Assembly (NCBI RefSeq): GCF_052119705.1
Contig: NZ_JBGQOP010000003.1
Coordinates: forward strand, 62,001 to 126,000
DNA: 64,000 bases
Direction: 5' to 3'
Source: Oceanimonas sp052119705
GTDB taxonomy: Bacteria; Pseudomonadota; Gammaproteobacteria; Enterobacterales; Aeromonadaceae
Position numbers and translations under genes: made by a program. This document shows, piece by piece, positions 16,116-24,766 of this stretch. Positions within the stretch are counted from its first letter, which is position 1. Each line of letters opens with the position of its first letter. The notes under the pieces are model-generated. The model searched no databases. It was given only the letters and a program-made list of their open reading frames with translations, and was not told the DNA's origin.

Positions 16116-16904
16116 ATGAACCCGGCATTATGGATTAGTAAAACAGGCCTTGACGCGCAGCAGACCAATATTTCGGTCACCTCCAACAACTTGGCGAACG
16201 CCAGTACTGTGGGCTTTAAAAAGGGCCGGGCGATTTTTGAAGACTTGCTCTATCAAAATGTGCACCAGCCCGGTGGCCGAGCTACGGCCGACACTAACTT
16301 GCCCTCGGGCTTAATGTTAGGTGCCGGTAGCAAGGTGGTGGCCACCCAAAAAACCTTTACTCAAGGCAGCGTGCAAACCACAGATAACGCGTTGGATGTG
16401 ATGATTGACGGTCGCGGCTTTTTTGAAGTGCTGCTACCCGATGGCACCACCGGCTATACCCGTAATGGTCAATTTGCCTTGAACGAAGAGGGCGTGATAG
16501 TAACGCCGGGCAATGGTTACCCATTGCAGCCAGAAATGCAGATCCCCGATAACGCGCAAAGCATTAGTGTTGGCACTAACGGTGAGGTGTCGGTGCAAAT
16601 TGCCGGCCAAGCTGAGTCACAAATTATTGGTCAGTTAATTATTACCGACTTCGCCAATCCGGCGGGCTTACAGCCTAAAGGCGAAAACTTGTATTTAGAA
16701 ACTCAATCCAGTGGTGCCGCCATGCAAGGCATTGCCGGTGCCGACGGTTATGGCACCATCAAGCAGGGCATGCTGGAAACCTCGAACGTGAACGTGACCG
16801 AAGAGCTGGTGAACTTAATTCAAGCCCAGCGCGTGTACGAGATGAACTCCAAGGTTATCTCCTCGGTTGATGAAATGATGGCTTACGTTAATCAGCAGCT
16901 GTAA
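16116..16904 (+). CDS. flgG: Flagellar distal rod protein FlgG
   Basis: Distal rod subunit. The 262-residue protein has MNPALWISKTGLDAQQTNISVTSNNLANASTVGFKKGRAIFEDLLYQ, the IDGRGFFEV motif and a C-terminal GMLETSNVNVTEELVNLIQAQRVYEMNSKVISSVDEMM, all typical of FlgG at normal length. AAGGAGAG precedes the ATG. The conserved sequence makes this one of the surest calls in the window. Confidence 0.97.
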   Translation: MNPALWISKTGLDAQQTNISVTSNNLANASTVGFKKGRAIFEDLLYQNVHQPGGRATADTNLPSGLMLGAGSKVVATQKTFTQGSVQTTDNALDVMIDGRGFFEVLLPDGTTGYTRNGQFALNEEGVIVTPGNGYPLQPEMQIPDNAQSISVGTNGEVSVQIAGQAESQIIGQLIITDFANPAGLQPKGENLYLETQSSGAAMQGIAGADGYGTIKQGMLETSNVNVTEELVNLIQAQRVYEMNSKVISSVDEMMAYVNQQL

Positions 16905-16925
16905 TTAAATAAAGGCAGGAAGAGC

Positions 16926-17618
16926 ATGATGCGCAAACTAATGATGGCGATGAATTTGCTAGTGGTGGGGGGCTTAAGTTTAGCCGGTTGTACCAGCACG
17001 CCTTATACGCCAAAACCGGACGATCCGGCGTTTGCGCCTGTTATTCCCAGCCTAAGTGAACAGCAGCTAGAGCCTAATGGCGCTATTTTTAAAGAGAATT
17101 ACGCCAATAGCCTGTATTCCGATATTAAAGCCCATCGCGTGGGCGACATTATTACCGTTGAGCTTGCCGAGTCGACGCGGGCGCAAAAGCGTGCCACCAC
17201 CCAGCAAGGTAAAGACAACAGCGTCAATATTACGGCTCCCAGCATAGGCGCACACGGCATTAGTATTGCGGGCAATCCTTTTAGCGCGTCTTTATCAAGC
17301 AGTAATGAGTTTGACGGCCAAGCCAACACCAATCAAAGCAACAGCTTACAAGGCAGTATTACCGTAAGCGTCGCCCAAGTGTTGGCTAACGGTAACTTAA
17401 TGGTGCAGGGGGAAAAGTGGATCATGCTCAATACCGGCGAAGAATATGTACGTATTAACGGCATGATACGCCCGCAAGACATTAGCGCCGATAACCGCAT
17501 TGCCTCTAACCGCGTGGCCAACGCGCGCATTTATTACGGCGGTACCGGCGACTTTGCCAATACGCAAAGCCGCGGCTGGTTATCTAAGTTCTTCAACAGC
17601 CCTTGGATGCCGTATTAG
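16926..17618 (+). CDS. flgH: Flagellar L-ring lipoprotein FlgH
   Basis: FlgH forms the outer-membrane L ring. The 230-residue product has a lipoprotein signal ending L-A-G-C (Cys22) and the family motifs LYSDIKAHRVGDIITVELAESTRAQKRATT and VRINGMIRPQDISADNRIASNRVANARI. The start at 16926 is preceded by GCAGGAAGAG. It lies 21 bp after flgG. Unusually, 442 bp of repeats separate it from flgI. Confidence 0.96.
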   Translation: MMRKLMMAMNLLVVGGLSLAGCTSTPYTPKPDDPAFAPVIPSLSEQQLEPNGAIFKENYANSLYSDIKAHRVGDIITVELAESTRAQKRATTQQGKDNSVNITAPSIGAHGISIAGNPFSASLSSSNEFDGQANTNQSNSLQGSITVSVAQVLANGNLMVQGEKWIMLNTGEEYVRINGMIRPQDISADNRIASNRVANARIYYGGTGDFANTQSRGWLSKFFNSPWMPY

Positions 17619-17620
17619 TT

Positions 17621-17655
17621 GTGTGAAGGGTAAGGTGTGAAGCGTAAAGGGCTAA
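17621..17655 (+). repeat. Heptamer array (GTGTGAA/GGGTAAG type)
   Basis: Five 7-base units with the alternating GTGAA/GTAAR pattern start just after the flgH stop. The inverse arm is at 17796-17823. Confidence 0.85.
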
Positions 17656-17688
17656 AGAAAATGCTGAGCAAAACAAAGGGCGATTTTA

Positions 17689-17760
17689 GCCACGGAATCC
17701 ACAGAAGAACACAGAAAAATTAAGATGGGATAAGAGCGAAAAGAGATCTTATTGGTAAAC
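17689..17760 (+). repeat. CACGGAA-type dispersed element, forward copy
   Basis: About 70 bp containing CCACGGAATCCACAG and AAAAATTAAGATGRGATAA. Related copies lie at 26491-26550, 43566-43640 and 46408-46485. An inverted partner lies at 17829-17880. Confidence 0.8.
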
Positions 17761-17923
17761 AAAGAAAAGAGATTAGAGGGTGGTAATTAGGTTGTCCCTT
17801 CACTCTTTACGCTGCACCCTTAACAGGTTTTTATTCAGATTTTATCTCTATTTTTCTGTGGGTTCCGTGCTTCTCGTAACAAAGAGTCGTAGCAAGAAAA
17901 TCTTTATGTTCGGTTTTAGGTTC

Positions 17924-17951
17924 TGCTTACGGCTTAACGCTTCCAGCTTCC
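17924..17951 (-). repeat. Heptamer set (TGCTTAC, GGCTTAA, CGCTTCC, AGCTTCC)
   Basis: Four units in exact 7-bp register, of the AAGCTNN subtype also seen at 15160-15187 and 51991-52011. Confidence 0.8.
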
Positions 17952-18015
17952 AGGCACGGTTTGGCCTTGGTTTTAGATATTTGACGGTGAGGAAAAGGCG
18001 TAAGGGTTGAACACA

Positions 18016-18043
18016 TCACGCCTCACCATTCACCCCTCACATT
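18016..18043 (-). repeat. Heptamer array (TCACNNN)x4
   Basis: Four units TCACGCC, TCACCAT, TCACCCC, TCACATT precede the flgI ribosome-binding site. Confidence 0.85.
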
Positions 18044-18060
18044 GTCGTCAGGAGAAATAC

Positions 18061-19164
18061 ATGCAGCAGCTCACCAGTTTATTATTGAGCTTAACCTTAT
18101 TGGCAGCCGCCTTAATGCCGGCTCAAGCGGCGCGCATTAAAGATATTAGTTCGGTGGCCGGCGTGCGGGCCAACCAACTGGTGGGGTATGGCTTAGTGGT
18201 GGGCTTGCCCGGTACCGGTGAGCGTAACAACGCCTTTGCCGCCCAAACCTTTAGAACCATGCTTAATAACTTTGGCATTACGGTGCCAGACAATATGCGC
18301 CCTAAAATGAACGACGTAGCACCGGTGGCAGTGCACGCCGAGCTGCCGGCGTTCGCCAAGCCCGGCCAAACTATCGACATTACCGTATCGGCCATTGGTG
18401 AGGCGAAAAGCCTGCGTGGCGGCACCTTGCTGCAAACCTTCTTAAAAGGGGTGGACGGGCGCGTGTATGCCTTGGCGCAAGGCAGCTTAGTGGTCGGCGG
18501 TTTAGGTGCCGAGGGCGCAGATGGCTCGTCCATCATGATCAATATTCCTACCGTAGGCCGTATTCCAAATGGTGCCATGGTGGAGCGTGAAGTAGAAAGC
18601 TCCTTTGGCCGTGGCGACACTATCGTTTTTAACTTACACAGATCCGACTTCACCACCGCCAAGCGCATGGCCGAAACTATCAACGACTTAGTTGGCCCCA
18701 ATAATGCCCAAGCATTAGATGCGACGTCTGTGCAGGTGTATGCACCGCGCGATCCGGGCGAACGAGTCAGTTATTTGTCGAGCCTAGAAAACCTAGATAT
18801 AGACGTAGCTGACGAGTCCGCCAAAATTATCGTTAACTCGCGCACCGGCACCATAGTGATTGGTCAAAACGTTCGCCTTAAGCCTGCGGCCATTACCCAC
18901 GGCGGCCTCACCATTATGATTTCTGAAAACCCTGAGGTGTCGCAGCCTAATCCGTTATCAGAGGGAGAAACCGTAGTGGTACCTAACAGTACCGTAAATG
19001 TGCAACAACAAGACTCGCGCATGTTTAAGCTCGACACCGGCACTACGCTCGACGACTTAGTGCGCGCCGTTAACCAAGTGGGCGTGGCCCCCGGTGACTT
19101 AGTTGCGATTTTAGAAGCGCTGCGCCAAGCCGGTGCCATTCAAGGCGAGTTGGTGATTATTTAA
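18061..19164 (+). CDS. flgI: Flagellar P-ring protein FlgI
   Basis: FlgI forms the periplasmic P ring. From the ATG at 18061 the product is 367 residues, the usual length, with a signal peptide (LLLSLTLLAAALMPAQA, cleavage before ARIKD). Family motifs are ISSVAGVRANQLVGYGLVVGLPGTGE, MLNNFGITVPDNMRPKMNDVAPV and the C-terminal TTLDDLVRAVNQVGVAPGDLVAILEALRQAGAIQGELVII. The frame stays open 54 bases upstream into repeat DNA, but AGGAGA just before 18061 and the signal peptide fix the start. The last residues match the family end exactly. Confidence 0.96.
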   Translation: MQQLTSLLLSLTLLAAALMPAQAARIKDISSVAGVRANQLVGYGLVVGLPGTGERNNAFAAQTFRTMLNNFGITVPDNMRPKMNDVAPVAVHAELPAFAKPGQTIDITVSAIGEAKSLRGGTLLQTFLKGVDGRVYALAQGSLVVGGLGAEGADGSSIMINIPTVGRIPNGAMVEREVESSFGRGDTIVFNLHRSDFTTAKRMAETINDLVGPNNAQALDATSVQVYAPRDPGERVSYLSSLENLDIDVADESAKIIVNSRTGTIVIGQNVRLKPAAITHGGLTIMISENPEVSQPNPLSEGETVVVPNSTVNVQQQDSRMFKLDTGTTLDDLVRAVNQVGVAPGDLVAILEALRQAGAIQGELVII

Positions 19165-19234
19165 GTAAATGTGAGGAGTAAGGCGTAAAGGGTGAGGTGT
19201 TACCCCTCACGCCTCACTATTTACCCCTTACGCA
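19165..19234. repeat. Heptamer inverted-repeat element between flgI and flgJ
   Basis: Ten consecutive 7-mers fill the whole gap in one register. The first five are GTAA/TGAG type and the last five are their inverse (TTACCCC, TCACGCC and so on), giving a long imperfect hairpin directly between two co-transcribed genes. Confidence 0.92.
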
Positions 19235-19249
19235 AAAAAGGAGTAGCGG

Positions 19250-20290
19250 ATGAAACCCATGGACTCATCGAGTAACAGCCTCTTGGTTAACGACATTCAA
19301 GGATTAGACAAACTGCGCCAACAAGGTTTTGCCGAAGACAGAGGCAAGGCGCTAGACGAAGCCGCGCGCCAGTTTGAAAGCCTGTTTACGCAACAGCTGT
19401 TTAAATCGATGCGTGATGCTAACAAGGTGTTTGAAGCCGATGGCTCCATGAACAGCCGCTACACCGAGCAGTATCAAGATATGCACGACCAACAGATGTC
19501 GGCAGAGCTCAGCAAGCGCGGCAGCTTAGGCTTGGCAGACTTAGTGAGTAAGCAACTCGGTGGCGAACAAGCCGCGCCGCAGCCACAAGCGCGCCAGTTT
19601 GATTTAACCGATGTGCGCCGTATCTCCGGCAAGGTAGTGCGACCTCTGGGTGCCGATGGCGTAGCAGGCGCCGTTGAAAAAGCTAAAGCGCGCGCGCGCG
19701 CACCGTTAGAAGCCGCCGCTAATGGCGAGGCAAATAGTCTATTAGCCAACCACGTTTCAGCCAACAACGCATCAGTAAACGGCAACGATACCGTGGTTTA
19801 CCGTGCCAGCGAGCCGTTTCGCTCCCCCGAAGACTTTGTGAAGCGCTTAATGCCGGCGGCGGTTGCGGCGGGTAAGCGCATGGGATTGCCGCCTGAGGCC
19901 ATGCTGGCACAGGCGGCATTAGAAACCGGCTGGGGTAAAAAGATCATAGGGCCAAAAAATGGTGACTCTAGCCATAATCTTTTTGGCATCAAGGCCGATA
20001 ACAGTTGGAAGAACACAAAAACCTGGGTAAACACCTTGGAATACGAGCAAGGTGTGGCGGTACAAGTTAAGGCGCCATTTCGGTCTTACGACTCGTTTAA
20101 TGACAGTTTTAACAACTACGTGGACTTTTTGCATGAAAATCCACGCTACGGCAACGCCTTGCAAAACACAGATTCGCCTAAGCAATATTTTAAAGAATTG
20201 CAGCAAGCGGGCTACGCCACCGACCCCAAATATGCAGACAAACTCAGTTCCATTTTTGATACCGTTACCCGTTTGGTAGCACAAGCATAA
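19250..20290 (+). CDS. flgJ: Rod-cap peptidoglycan hydrolase FlgJ
   Basis: FlgJ caps the growing rod and opens the peptidoglycan. The 346-residue protein has the N-terminal rod-binding domain (about 25-105, ARQFESLFTQQLFKSMRDANKVFEADG...YQDMHDQQMSAELSKRGSLGLADL), an Ala-rich linker, and a C-terminal glucosaminidase domain (about 185-346) with MLAQAALETGWGKKIIG carrying the catalytic glutamate and a YGNAL...YATDPKYADKL end. It is the two-domain form known from Gammaproteobacteria. AAGGAG precedes the ATG; flgK follows by 9 bp. Confidence 0.95.
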   Translation: MKPMDSSSNSLLVNDIQGLDKLRQQGFAEDRGKALDEAARQFESLFTQQLFKSMRDANKVFEADGSMNSRYTEQYQDMHDQQMSAELSKRGSLGLADLVSKQLGGEQAAPQPQARQFDLTDVRRISGKVVRPLGADGVAGAVEKAKARARAPLEAAANGEANSLLANHVSANNASVNGNDTVVYRASEPFRSPEDFVKRLMPAAVAAGKRMGLPPEAMLAQAALETGWGKKIIGPKNGDSSHNLFGIKADNSWKNTKTWVNTLEYEQGVAVQVKAPFRSYDSFNDSFNNYVDFLHENPRYGNALQNTDSPKQYFKELQQAGYATDPKYADKLSSIFDTVTRLVAQA

Positions 20291-20299
20291 GGACACATC

Positions 20300-22276
20300 A
20301 TGGCTGTTGATATGTATCAAACCGGCGTAAGCGGGCTGCTGGCGGCACAAGCCCAGCTAGCCACCACCGGCCATAACATTGCCAACGTGAACACCGAAGG
20401 CTTTAGCCGCCAGCGAGTAGAGCAATCAACAACTTTGCCTATGTATCACGGTGCCCAGTTTTATGGCACCGGCACGCGCGTCACCGACGTTACGCGCATG
20501 TATCAGGAATACGCCTTTAAAGATGTGTTGATCAGTAACACCGAAAAAGCGGGCGCCGAGGCGTTGTATAATCATTTAAGCTTTTTGGATCAAAGCCTCA
20601 CTGGCGTAAACAAAGGCTTGGCCGCCAGCCTTGATGATATGTATAAAGCCATTAACGCGGTATCGGATAACCCGGGTAACTTGGGTAACCGCGACTTAAT
20701 GCTGGCCAACGCCAAAGACATTACTAGCCATTTTAACGAGTACTACAGCGCGCTCGAGCAAGAGATGACCATTAAAAATCGTGACCTCGACTCGCGGGCC
20801 GCTCATGTGACTTCTATTACCGCAGGCATTGCCAATCTTAACCAAGAAATCTTTAATGCCGGTCTTAATGGTTCGCCTAACGACTTGCTCGATCAGCGTG
20901 ATCGCTTGATCCAAGAGCTAGGCCAAGAAGTATCAATCACTACGCTAAAAGATAGCAATGGCATGATTTCGGTGATGCTAGGCGGTCGCGAGCCGTTAGT
21001 AAGTGGCAACCAAGCCTACGGCATGGAAGTGCGCGCCGGCTCACCGGACCCGCAGCAAACCGAGCTGTATTTAACCGCCCCCGGCAAGCCAGAATTGGCG
21101 ACTCGTATTAAAGGCAGCCAAGCCCTTGGCGGTGAAATGGGCGCCTTGTTCCATTATCGCGACCAAGTGTTGGGCCCTAACTTAAGTGATATGGGTAAAG
21201 TCGCCATTTCTATTGCCGATGCCTTTAACCAAGTGCAAAAGCAGGGCGTGGATTTAAACGGTCTGGCGGGCAAAAACTTCTTTACCGATATTAATGCCTC
21301 AGAAGCGCAGGCCAACCGCTTTTTAAGCAATAATTCCAATATTAGCGGCGGGGTGGAAATCACCGATACCGCTAAGTTGACCGGTGGCGAATACAAGCTT
21401 AAGTACGATGGTACCGATTATAAGTTAACCGATATCACCACGGGTAAGGCATACGATGTGGGTGTAACAGGCCCAGTAGCGCCAAGTACAGAGCTGACAC
21501 TCGCGGTATTAGACCCAGATTTAGGTTTTAACATTACCTTGAGCGAAGCGCCTAAAACCAACGACGAAATGCTTATTCGACCAACACGCCAAGGCGGTAA
21601 CGACTTAAAAGTCGAGCTGAATACTGGCGATCAAATCGCCGCCTCCGGATCTGTGATGGTGGACGCTAATAAAGACAACACAGGTACCGGTAAAGTGAAT
21701 GTGCAGTTGGTTGCACCTACGGCACCTGCAGTGGCTATTCCTGAAGGGGATTACCCGTTAAGTGTAAAAGCGGTCGATGATGGCAATGCCAGTTCGCCCC
21801 CCGTGTTAGTTTATGAGGTATACAAAGCAGACGGAACCGCCATTGGCCCTCCTTTGGCGCCCGACGCGGACGGTAACATCACCTTCGGTGATGTACAGCT
21901 GAACATTAAAGGCACGCCTGCTCAGTACGATCAATTTGTGATCAAGCAAGCCAAAGGCTCGGGTAATAACACCAACGCCTTAGCTTTTGCTGATATACAA
22001 AACAAAAAATGGCTGGATAACGGCAAGTCAACCGTGACCGATAGCCTCAATAAAACGTCAGTAGAAATAGGCGGGCTAACTAAAAACCAACGGGTAAAGG
22101 CGCTGGCAGCCGAGGCGGCCTATAACCAATCTCACGACCGTATGCTGTCTACCTCTGGGGTTAACCTAGATGAAGAAGCCGCTAATTTATTACGCTTTCA
22201 GCAGTCCTATATGGCCTCAGCACGGGTGGTTACCGTGGCTTCCGAGACCATGAACACGCTCTTGCAGATACGCTAA
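20300..22276 (+). CDS. flgK: Hook-filament junction protein FlgK (HAP1)
   Basis: First hook-filament junction protein. The 658-residue protein has the N-terminal MYQTGVSGLLAAQAQLATTGHNIANVNTEGFSRQRV motif, the NDLLDQRDRLIQELGQEVSI segment and the C-terminal SGVNLDEEAANLLRFQQSYMASARVVTVASETMNTLLQIR. It is longer than the enteric protein (about 550) because of an enlarged central exposed part at about 350-560, typical of polar-flagellum species. flgL follows 9 bp downstream. Confidence 0.95.
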   Translation: MAVDMYQTGVSGLLAAQAQLATTGHNIANVNTEGFSRQRVEQSTTLPMYHGAQFYGTGTRVTDVTRMYQEYAFKDVLISNTEKAGAEALYNHLSFLDQSLTGVNKGLAASLDDMYKAINAVSDNPGNLGNRDLMLANAKDITSHFNEYYSALEQEMTIKNRDLDSRAAHVTSITAGIANLNQEIFNAGLNGSPNDLLDQRDRLIQELGQEVSITTLKDSNGMISVMLGGREPLVSGNQAYGMEVRAGSPDPQQTELYLTAPGKPELATRIKGSQALGGEMGALFHYRDQVLGPNLSDMGKVAISIADAFNQVQKQGVDLNGLAGKNFFTDINASEAQANRFLSNNSNISGGVEITDTAKLTGGEYKLKYDGTDYKLTDITTGKAYDVGVTGPVAPSTELTLAVLDPDLGFNITLSEAPKTNDEMLIRPTRQGGNDLKVELNTGDQIAASGSVMVDANKDNTGTGKVNVQLVAPTAPAVAIPEGDYPLSVKAVDDGNASSPPVLVYEVYKADGTAIGPPLAPDADGNITFGDVQLNIKGTPAQYDQFVIKQAKGSGNNTNALAFADIQNKKWLDNGKSTVTDSLNKTSVEIGGLTKNQRVKALAAEAAYNQSHDRMLSTSGVNLDEEAANLLRFQQSYMASARVVTVASETMNTLLQIR

Positions 22277-22285
22277 GGGATCAAT

Positions 22286-23536
22286 ATGCGCATTTCCAGT
22301 TTTCAATTTACTCAGCGTAACCTAGACAATATCAGTGGCCGCACCACAGAGGCCAACAAGCTTTTGGGTCAAATATCGTCTGGTAAACGTGTTGAATATG
22401 CCAGTGATGACCCAGTAGCGGCCAACGGCATTTTTAACTATAAGCAAGAACTACGAAAGCTTGAGCAATACAAAACCAACATCAACTTGGCAGACAATCG
22501 TCTAAGTCGTGAAGAAACTGGTTTAACTAGTGCTGAGAATATTACTCAGCAAGTTAAAGAGATCATGCTTAAGGCCAACAACCCAGCTATTGGCCCTCAA
22601 GAGCGCGATGCTTTTAAAGCAGAGCTGCAAAGTCGTATTGATGAAATGTTAGATATTGCTAATGCCAATGATGAGTTTGGTCAGGCAATTTTTGGTGGGT
22701 TTCAAACCGACAGCGCTCCTTTTACCCGTCAACCCAACGGTGATATTACTTATAGCGGCGATACTGGCCAGCGCCAAATGGTGATTGGCGACAGCGTTAA
22801 AGTAGAACTGAATCACAGTGGTGAGCAAGTGTTTGGCGGTGTGCCTAATCCGCGCGGCGACTTTACTATGAGTTACGCATTAAAAGATGGTGCCCGTCAG
22901 GATCAACTACAGGTAGAAAGTGCCAAAATTAGTGATAGAGGCAGCTTTACTGATGCGCACCCTTACACTATCGAATTTATGGATAGCAGCCCAGTGGCGG
23001 GCAATATGGCCTACCGCGTGACTGATAACAATAATGTGGTTGTGCCGACTCCACCTGCCGATCCTGCTTTATACACCCCAGGTAGCAAAATTACCGTAGA
23101 CGGTGTGGATATTGTGATCAAAGGCGAAGCCAAAGTAGGCGATAAAATCACACTGGGTTCAACCGTTGCAGACGGTACCGGGCAAGACGAGCTGGGTGTT
23201 TTTGATATTTTGAACCGCGCTAAAGAGTGGCTAGAAACAGATGGCCATAATGCCAATGGCCAAGCCAATATGGCTGATATTCTCGGTGAGTTAGACGCCA
23301 TGGGCGGCCACTTTACACGGGTACGTGCCGACACCGGTAACCGCATGCAGCGTCTCGATAATCAAAGGGAGACTCACGCCGAGATGACGCTGACCTTAGA
23401 TAAACTGCGCAGTGGCATGGAAGACCTTGATTATGCCCAAGCTACCGGTGAATTCAGCCAAATAATGGTAGCGTTAGAGGCGACCCAAACCATGTTTGGC
23501 AAAGTGCAAAGCATGAGCTTGTTTAATTATATTTAG
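22286..23536 (+). CDS. flgL: Hook-filament junction protein FlgL (HAP3)
   Basis: Second junction protein. The 416-residue product has the flagellin-like N terminus (MRISSFQFTQRNLDNISGRTTEANKLLGQISSGKRVEYASDDPVAANG) and the C-terminal helix with LRSGMEDLDYAQATGEFSQIMVALEATQTMFGKVQSMSLFNYI. It is longer than enteric FlgL (about 317) because of a central insert at about 160-310. It ends the flgF-L gene run; a terminator follows at 23631. Confidence 0.95.
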   Translation: MRISSFQFTQRNLDNISGRTTEANKLLGQISSGKRVEYASDDPVAANGIFNYKQELRKLEQYKTNINLADNRLSREETGLTSAENITQQVKEIMLKANNPAIGPQERDAFKAELQSRIDEMLDIANANDEFGQAIFGGFQTDSAPFTRQPNGDITYSGDTGQRQMVIGDSVKVELNHSGEQVFGGVPNPRGDFTMSYALKDGARQDQLQVESAKISDRGSFTDAHPYTIEFMDSSPVAGNMAYRVTDNNNVVVPTPPADPALYTPGSKITVDGVDIVIKGEAKVGDKITLGSTVADGTGQDELGVFDILNRAKEWLETDGHNANGQANMADILGELDAMGGHFTRVRADTGNRMQRLDNQRETHAEMTLTLDKLRSGMEDLDYAQATGEFSQIMVALEATQTMFGKVQSMSLFNYI

Positions 23537-23546
23537 GGCTTCGCCC

Positions 23547-23628
23547 GTGAAGAGTGAGGCGTAAGGTGTGAGGGGTTAAAGATAGGCTAAACCCTAAAAA
23601 TAGCGCCGAGTACCCAGCGCCCAGCTAA
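23547..23628 (+). repeat. Two heptamer arrays after flgL
   Basis: Units GTGAAGA, GTGAGGC, GTAAGGT, GTGAGGG, GTTAAAG occupy 23547-23581. A G+C-richer set (TAGCGCC, GAGTACC, CAGCGCC, CAGCTAA) occupies 23601-23628. Confidence 0.85.
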
Positions 23629-23630
23629 AG

Positions 23631-23665
23631 CAAAAGCACCGCTCCCATAAAGAGCGGTGCTTTTG
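23631..23665 (+). terminator. Terminator after flgL
   Basis: AAAAGCACCGCTC, 7-base loop, GAGCGGTGCTTTT: a perfect 13-bp stem with A and T tails. Confidence 0.85.
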
Positions 23666-24059
23666 TTTGTGTGTGGTTGTATTTTTTGTAGAGGCCCGTC
23701 TCTTCGGCGAAGAGGACTTCGGCCCGGTTTAGTGTTTTGGTCTAAATCTAAACCTCAATAACAGCCAGCAAGGCTGGCCTGCCTAACAAGTTGGCAGCTA
23801 CAAAAGAACAAACCTAAACAGGACGGTACAGTAGCTGAGGTTAATACGTAATCAGGAAACATTAACCATTCAACATTGCTCTGTAGCTCAGCACAGTTCG
23901 CACAATTGCAGCACCTCAAGCCTGACGGCCCCGTCGGCCATCTCTTGCCTTGGGCTATCCGGTAACGCTCTCCTTTTAAAATTTCCAACAGCTACCTTTA
24001 ACTAGGTATCACCTTACCTTGGCTTTCTTAGTTGGAATTTTTATAAGAGGGAACTCAAT

Positions 24060-24605
24060 ATGTTTATCACCAAAAACAATAAAAAGAATCAGTGGCAGAT
24101 ATCAGGCTATGTCTCTAAAACCTTTATTAAACATGGTCAATACGGCCCGTTTGGCATGTTCGTGGTGGCCATTGACGATGGTTACTATTCTAAAAAAGAG
24201 CAAAAATTTATCGAACGCACCCAGTTTATTGCAGTCGATGTAGGAAAATTGAAGGATTTGCCGCCGCTCACCATTGGTGATTATATCGACTTGGAAGGTA
24301 AGTTCGAAATTGAACAGTGGGAAGATAAAGAAACAAGAAAACCACGTACCGAAGTTAAATTAAAGGCCATGAAGCTTAACGCTCACATCCCTGCGGGTAT
24401 CTGTCAGCTACTTAAAGAACAGGGCTACGCCAAGCCTCCTCAGCAGGGCGCTAAAGCTCCACAGTCAGGAGGGTTTCAACACCAGCAGCCATCACAACAA
24501 CAGGGTGGAAATCAAAGCGCAGCTACGTCGCAGGAACGCCTGCCGCAGGAACCGCCAGCACAATATGGTGGCTATAACCAGCCGCGGGGCGGTAATTCAA
24601 CATAA
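24060..24605 (+). CDS. SSB-like single-stranded-DNA-binding OB-fold protein
   Basis: A 181-residue protein whose first 115 residues look like an SSB-type OB fold (QWQISGYVSKTF, FGMFVVAIDDGYY, ERTQFIAVDVGKL, GDYIDLEGKFEIEQW, TEVKLKAMKLNA). The C-terminal 60 residues are Gln/Gly/Pro-rich, as in the disordered tail of SSB. The acidic DDDIPF-like tip that recruits repair enzymes in chromosomal SSB is missing; the tail ends RGGNST. This suggests an accessory SSB of the plasmid or integrated-element type and not the housekeeping copy. It stands alone between flgL and hipBA, which also points to acquired DNA. Function is inferred from fold only. Confidence 0.6.
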   Translation: MFITKNNKKNQWQISGYVSKTFIKHGQYGPFGMFVVAIDDGYYSKKEQKFIERTQFIAVDVGKLKDLPPLTIGDYIDLEGKFEIEQWEDKETRKPRTEVKLKAMKLNAHIPAGICQLLKEQGYAKPPQQGAKAPQSGGFQHQQPSQQQGGNQSAATSQERLPQEPPAQYGGYNQPRGGNST

Positions 24606-24651
24606 AATCAAAGACGCTAAGAGACTATGCAAGGTAGCGCTGCCCTTGAGC

Positions 24652-24681
24652 CGTCATCCTGACGCACGTCAGGATCTCGCT
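24652..24681. repeat. Palindromic dispersed element TCCTGACG-N4-CGTCAGGA
   Basis: Near-identical copies at 26377-26403 and 26701-26727 and a degenerate one at 26271-26296 surround hipBA. Confidence 0.8.
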
Positions 24682-24766
24682 TGGTTTTTAGGGATAAGAG
24701 TAGATATCCAAGCTGATCCGACACTGTGACAGAAGTATTTTTTGTAGATACTCAATTCAGGTCGGC

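Larger units (their letters stand above)
17619..18060. other. Repeat-filled gap between flgH and flgI with nested inverted elements
   Basis: No gene. In order: a heptamer array (17621-17655), a CACGGAA-type dispersed element (17689-17760), an inverted heptamer arm (17796-17823), the inverted partner of the dispersed element (17829-17880), a third heptamer set (17924-17951) and a fourth (18016-18043). The pairs interlock, so several alternative hairpins are possible in the flg transcript. Confidence 0.8.
23537..24059. other. Repeat-rich region after flgL
   Basis: Holds heptamer arrays at 23547-23581 and 23601-23628, the terminator at 23631-23665, and a GGCGAACAAGTTGCC-type element at 23778-23801. 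The rest to 24059 has no convincing gene. An AGAGGGAAC ribosome-binding site serves the SSB-like gene. Confidence 0.7.

Noticed and set aside
17780..18010. Open frame of 76 codons between flgH and flgI
   Set aside because: It lies wholly in heptamer and CACGGAA-type repeats; the translation is low-complexity and biased.
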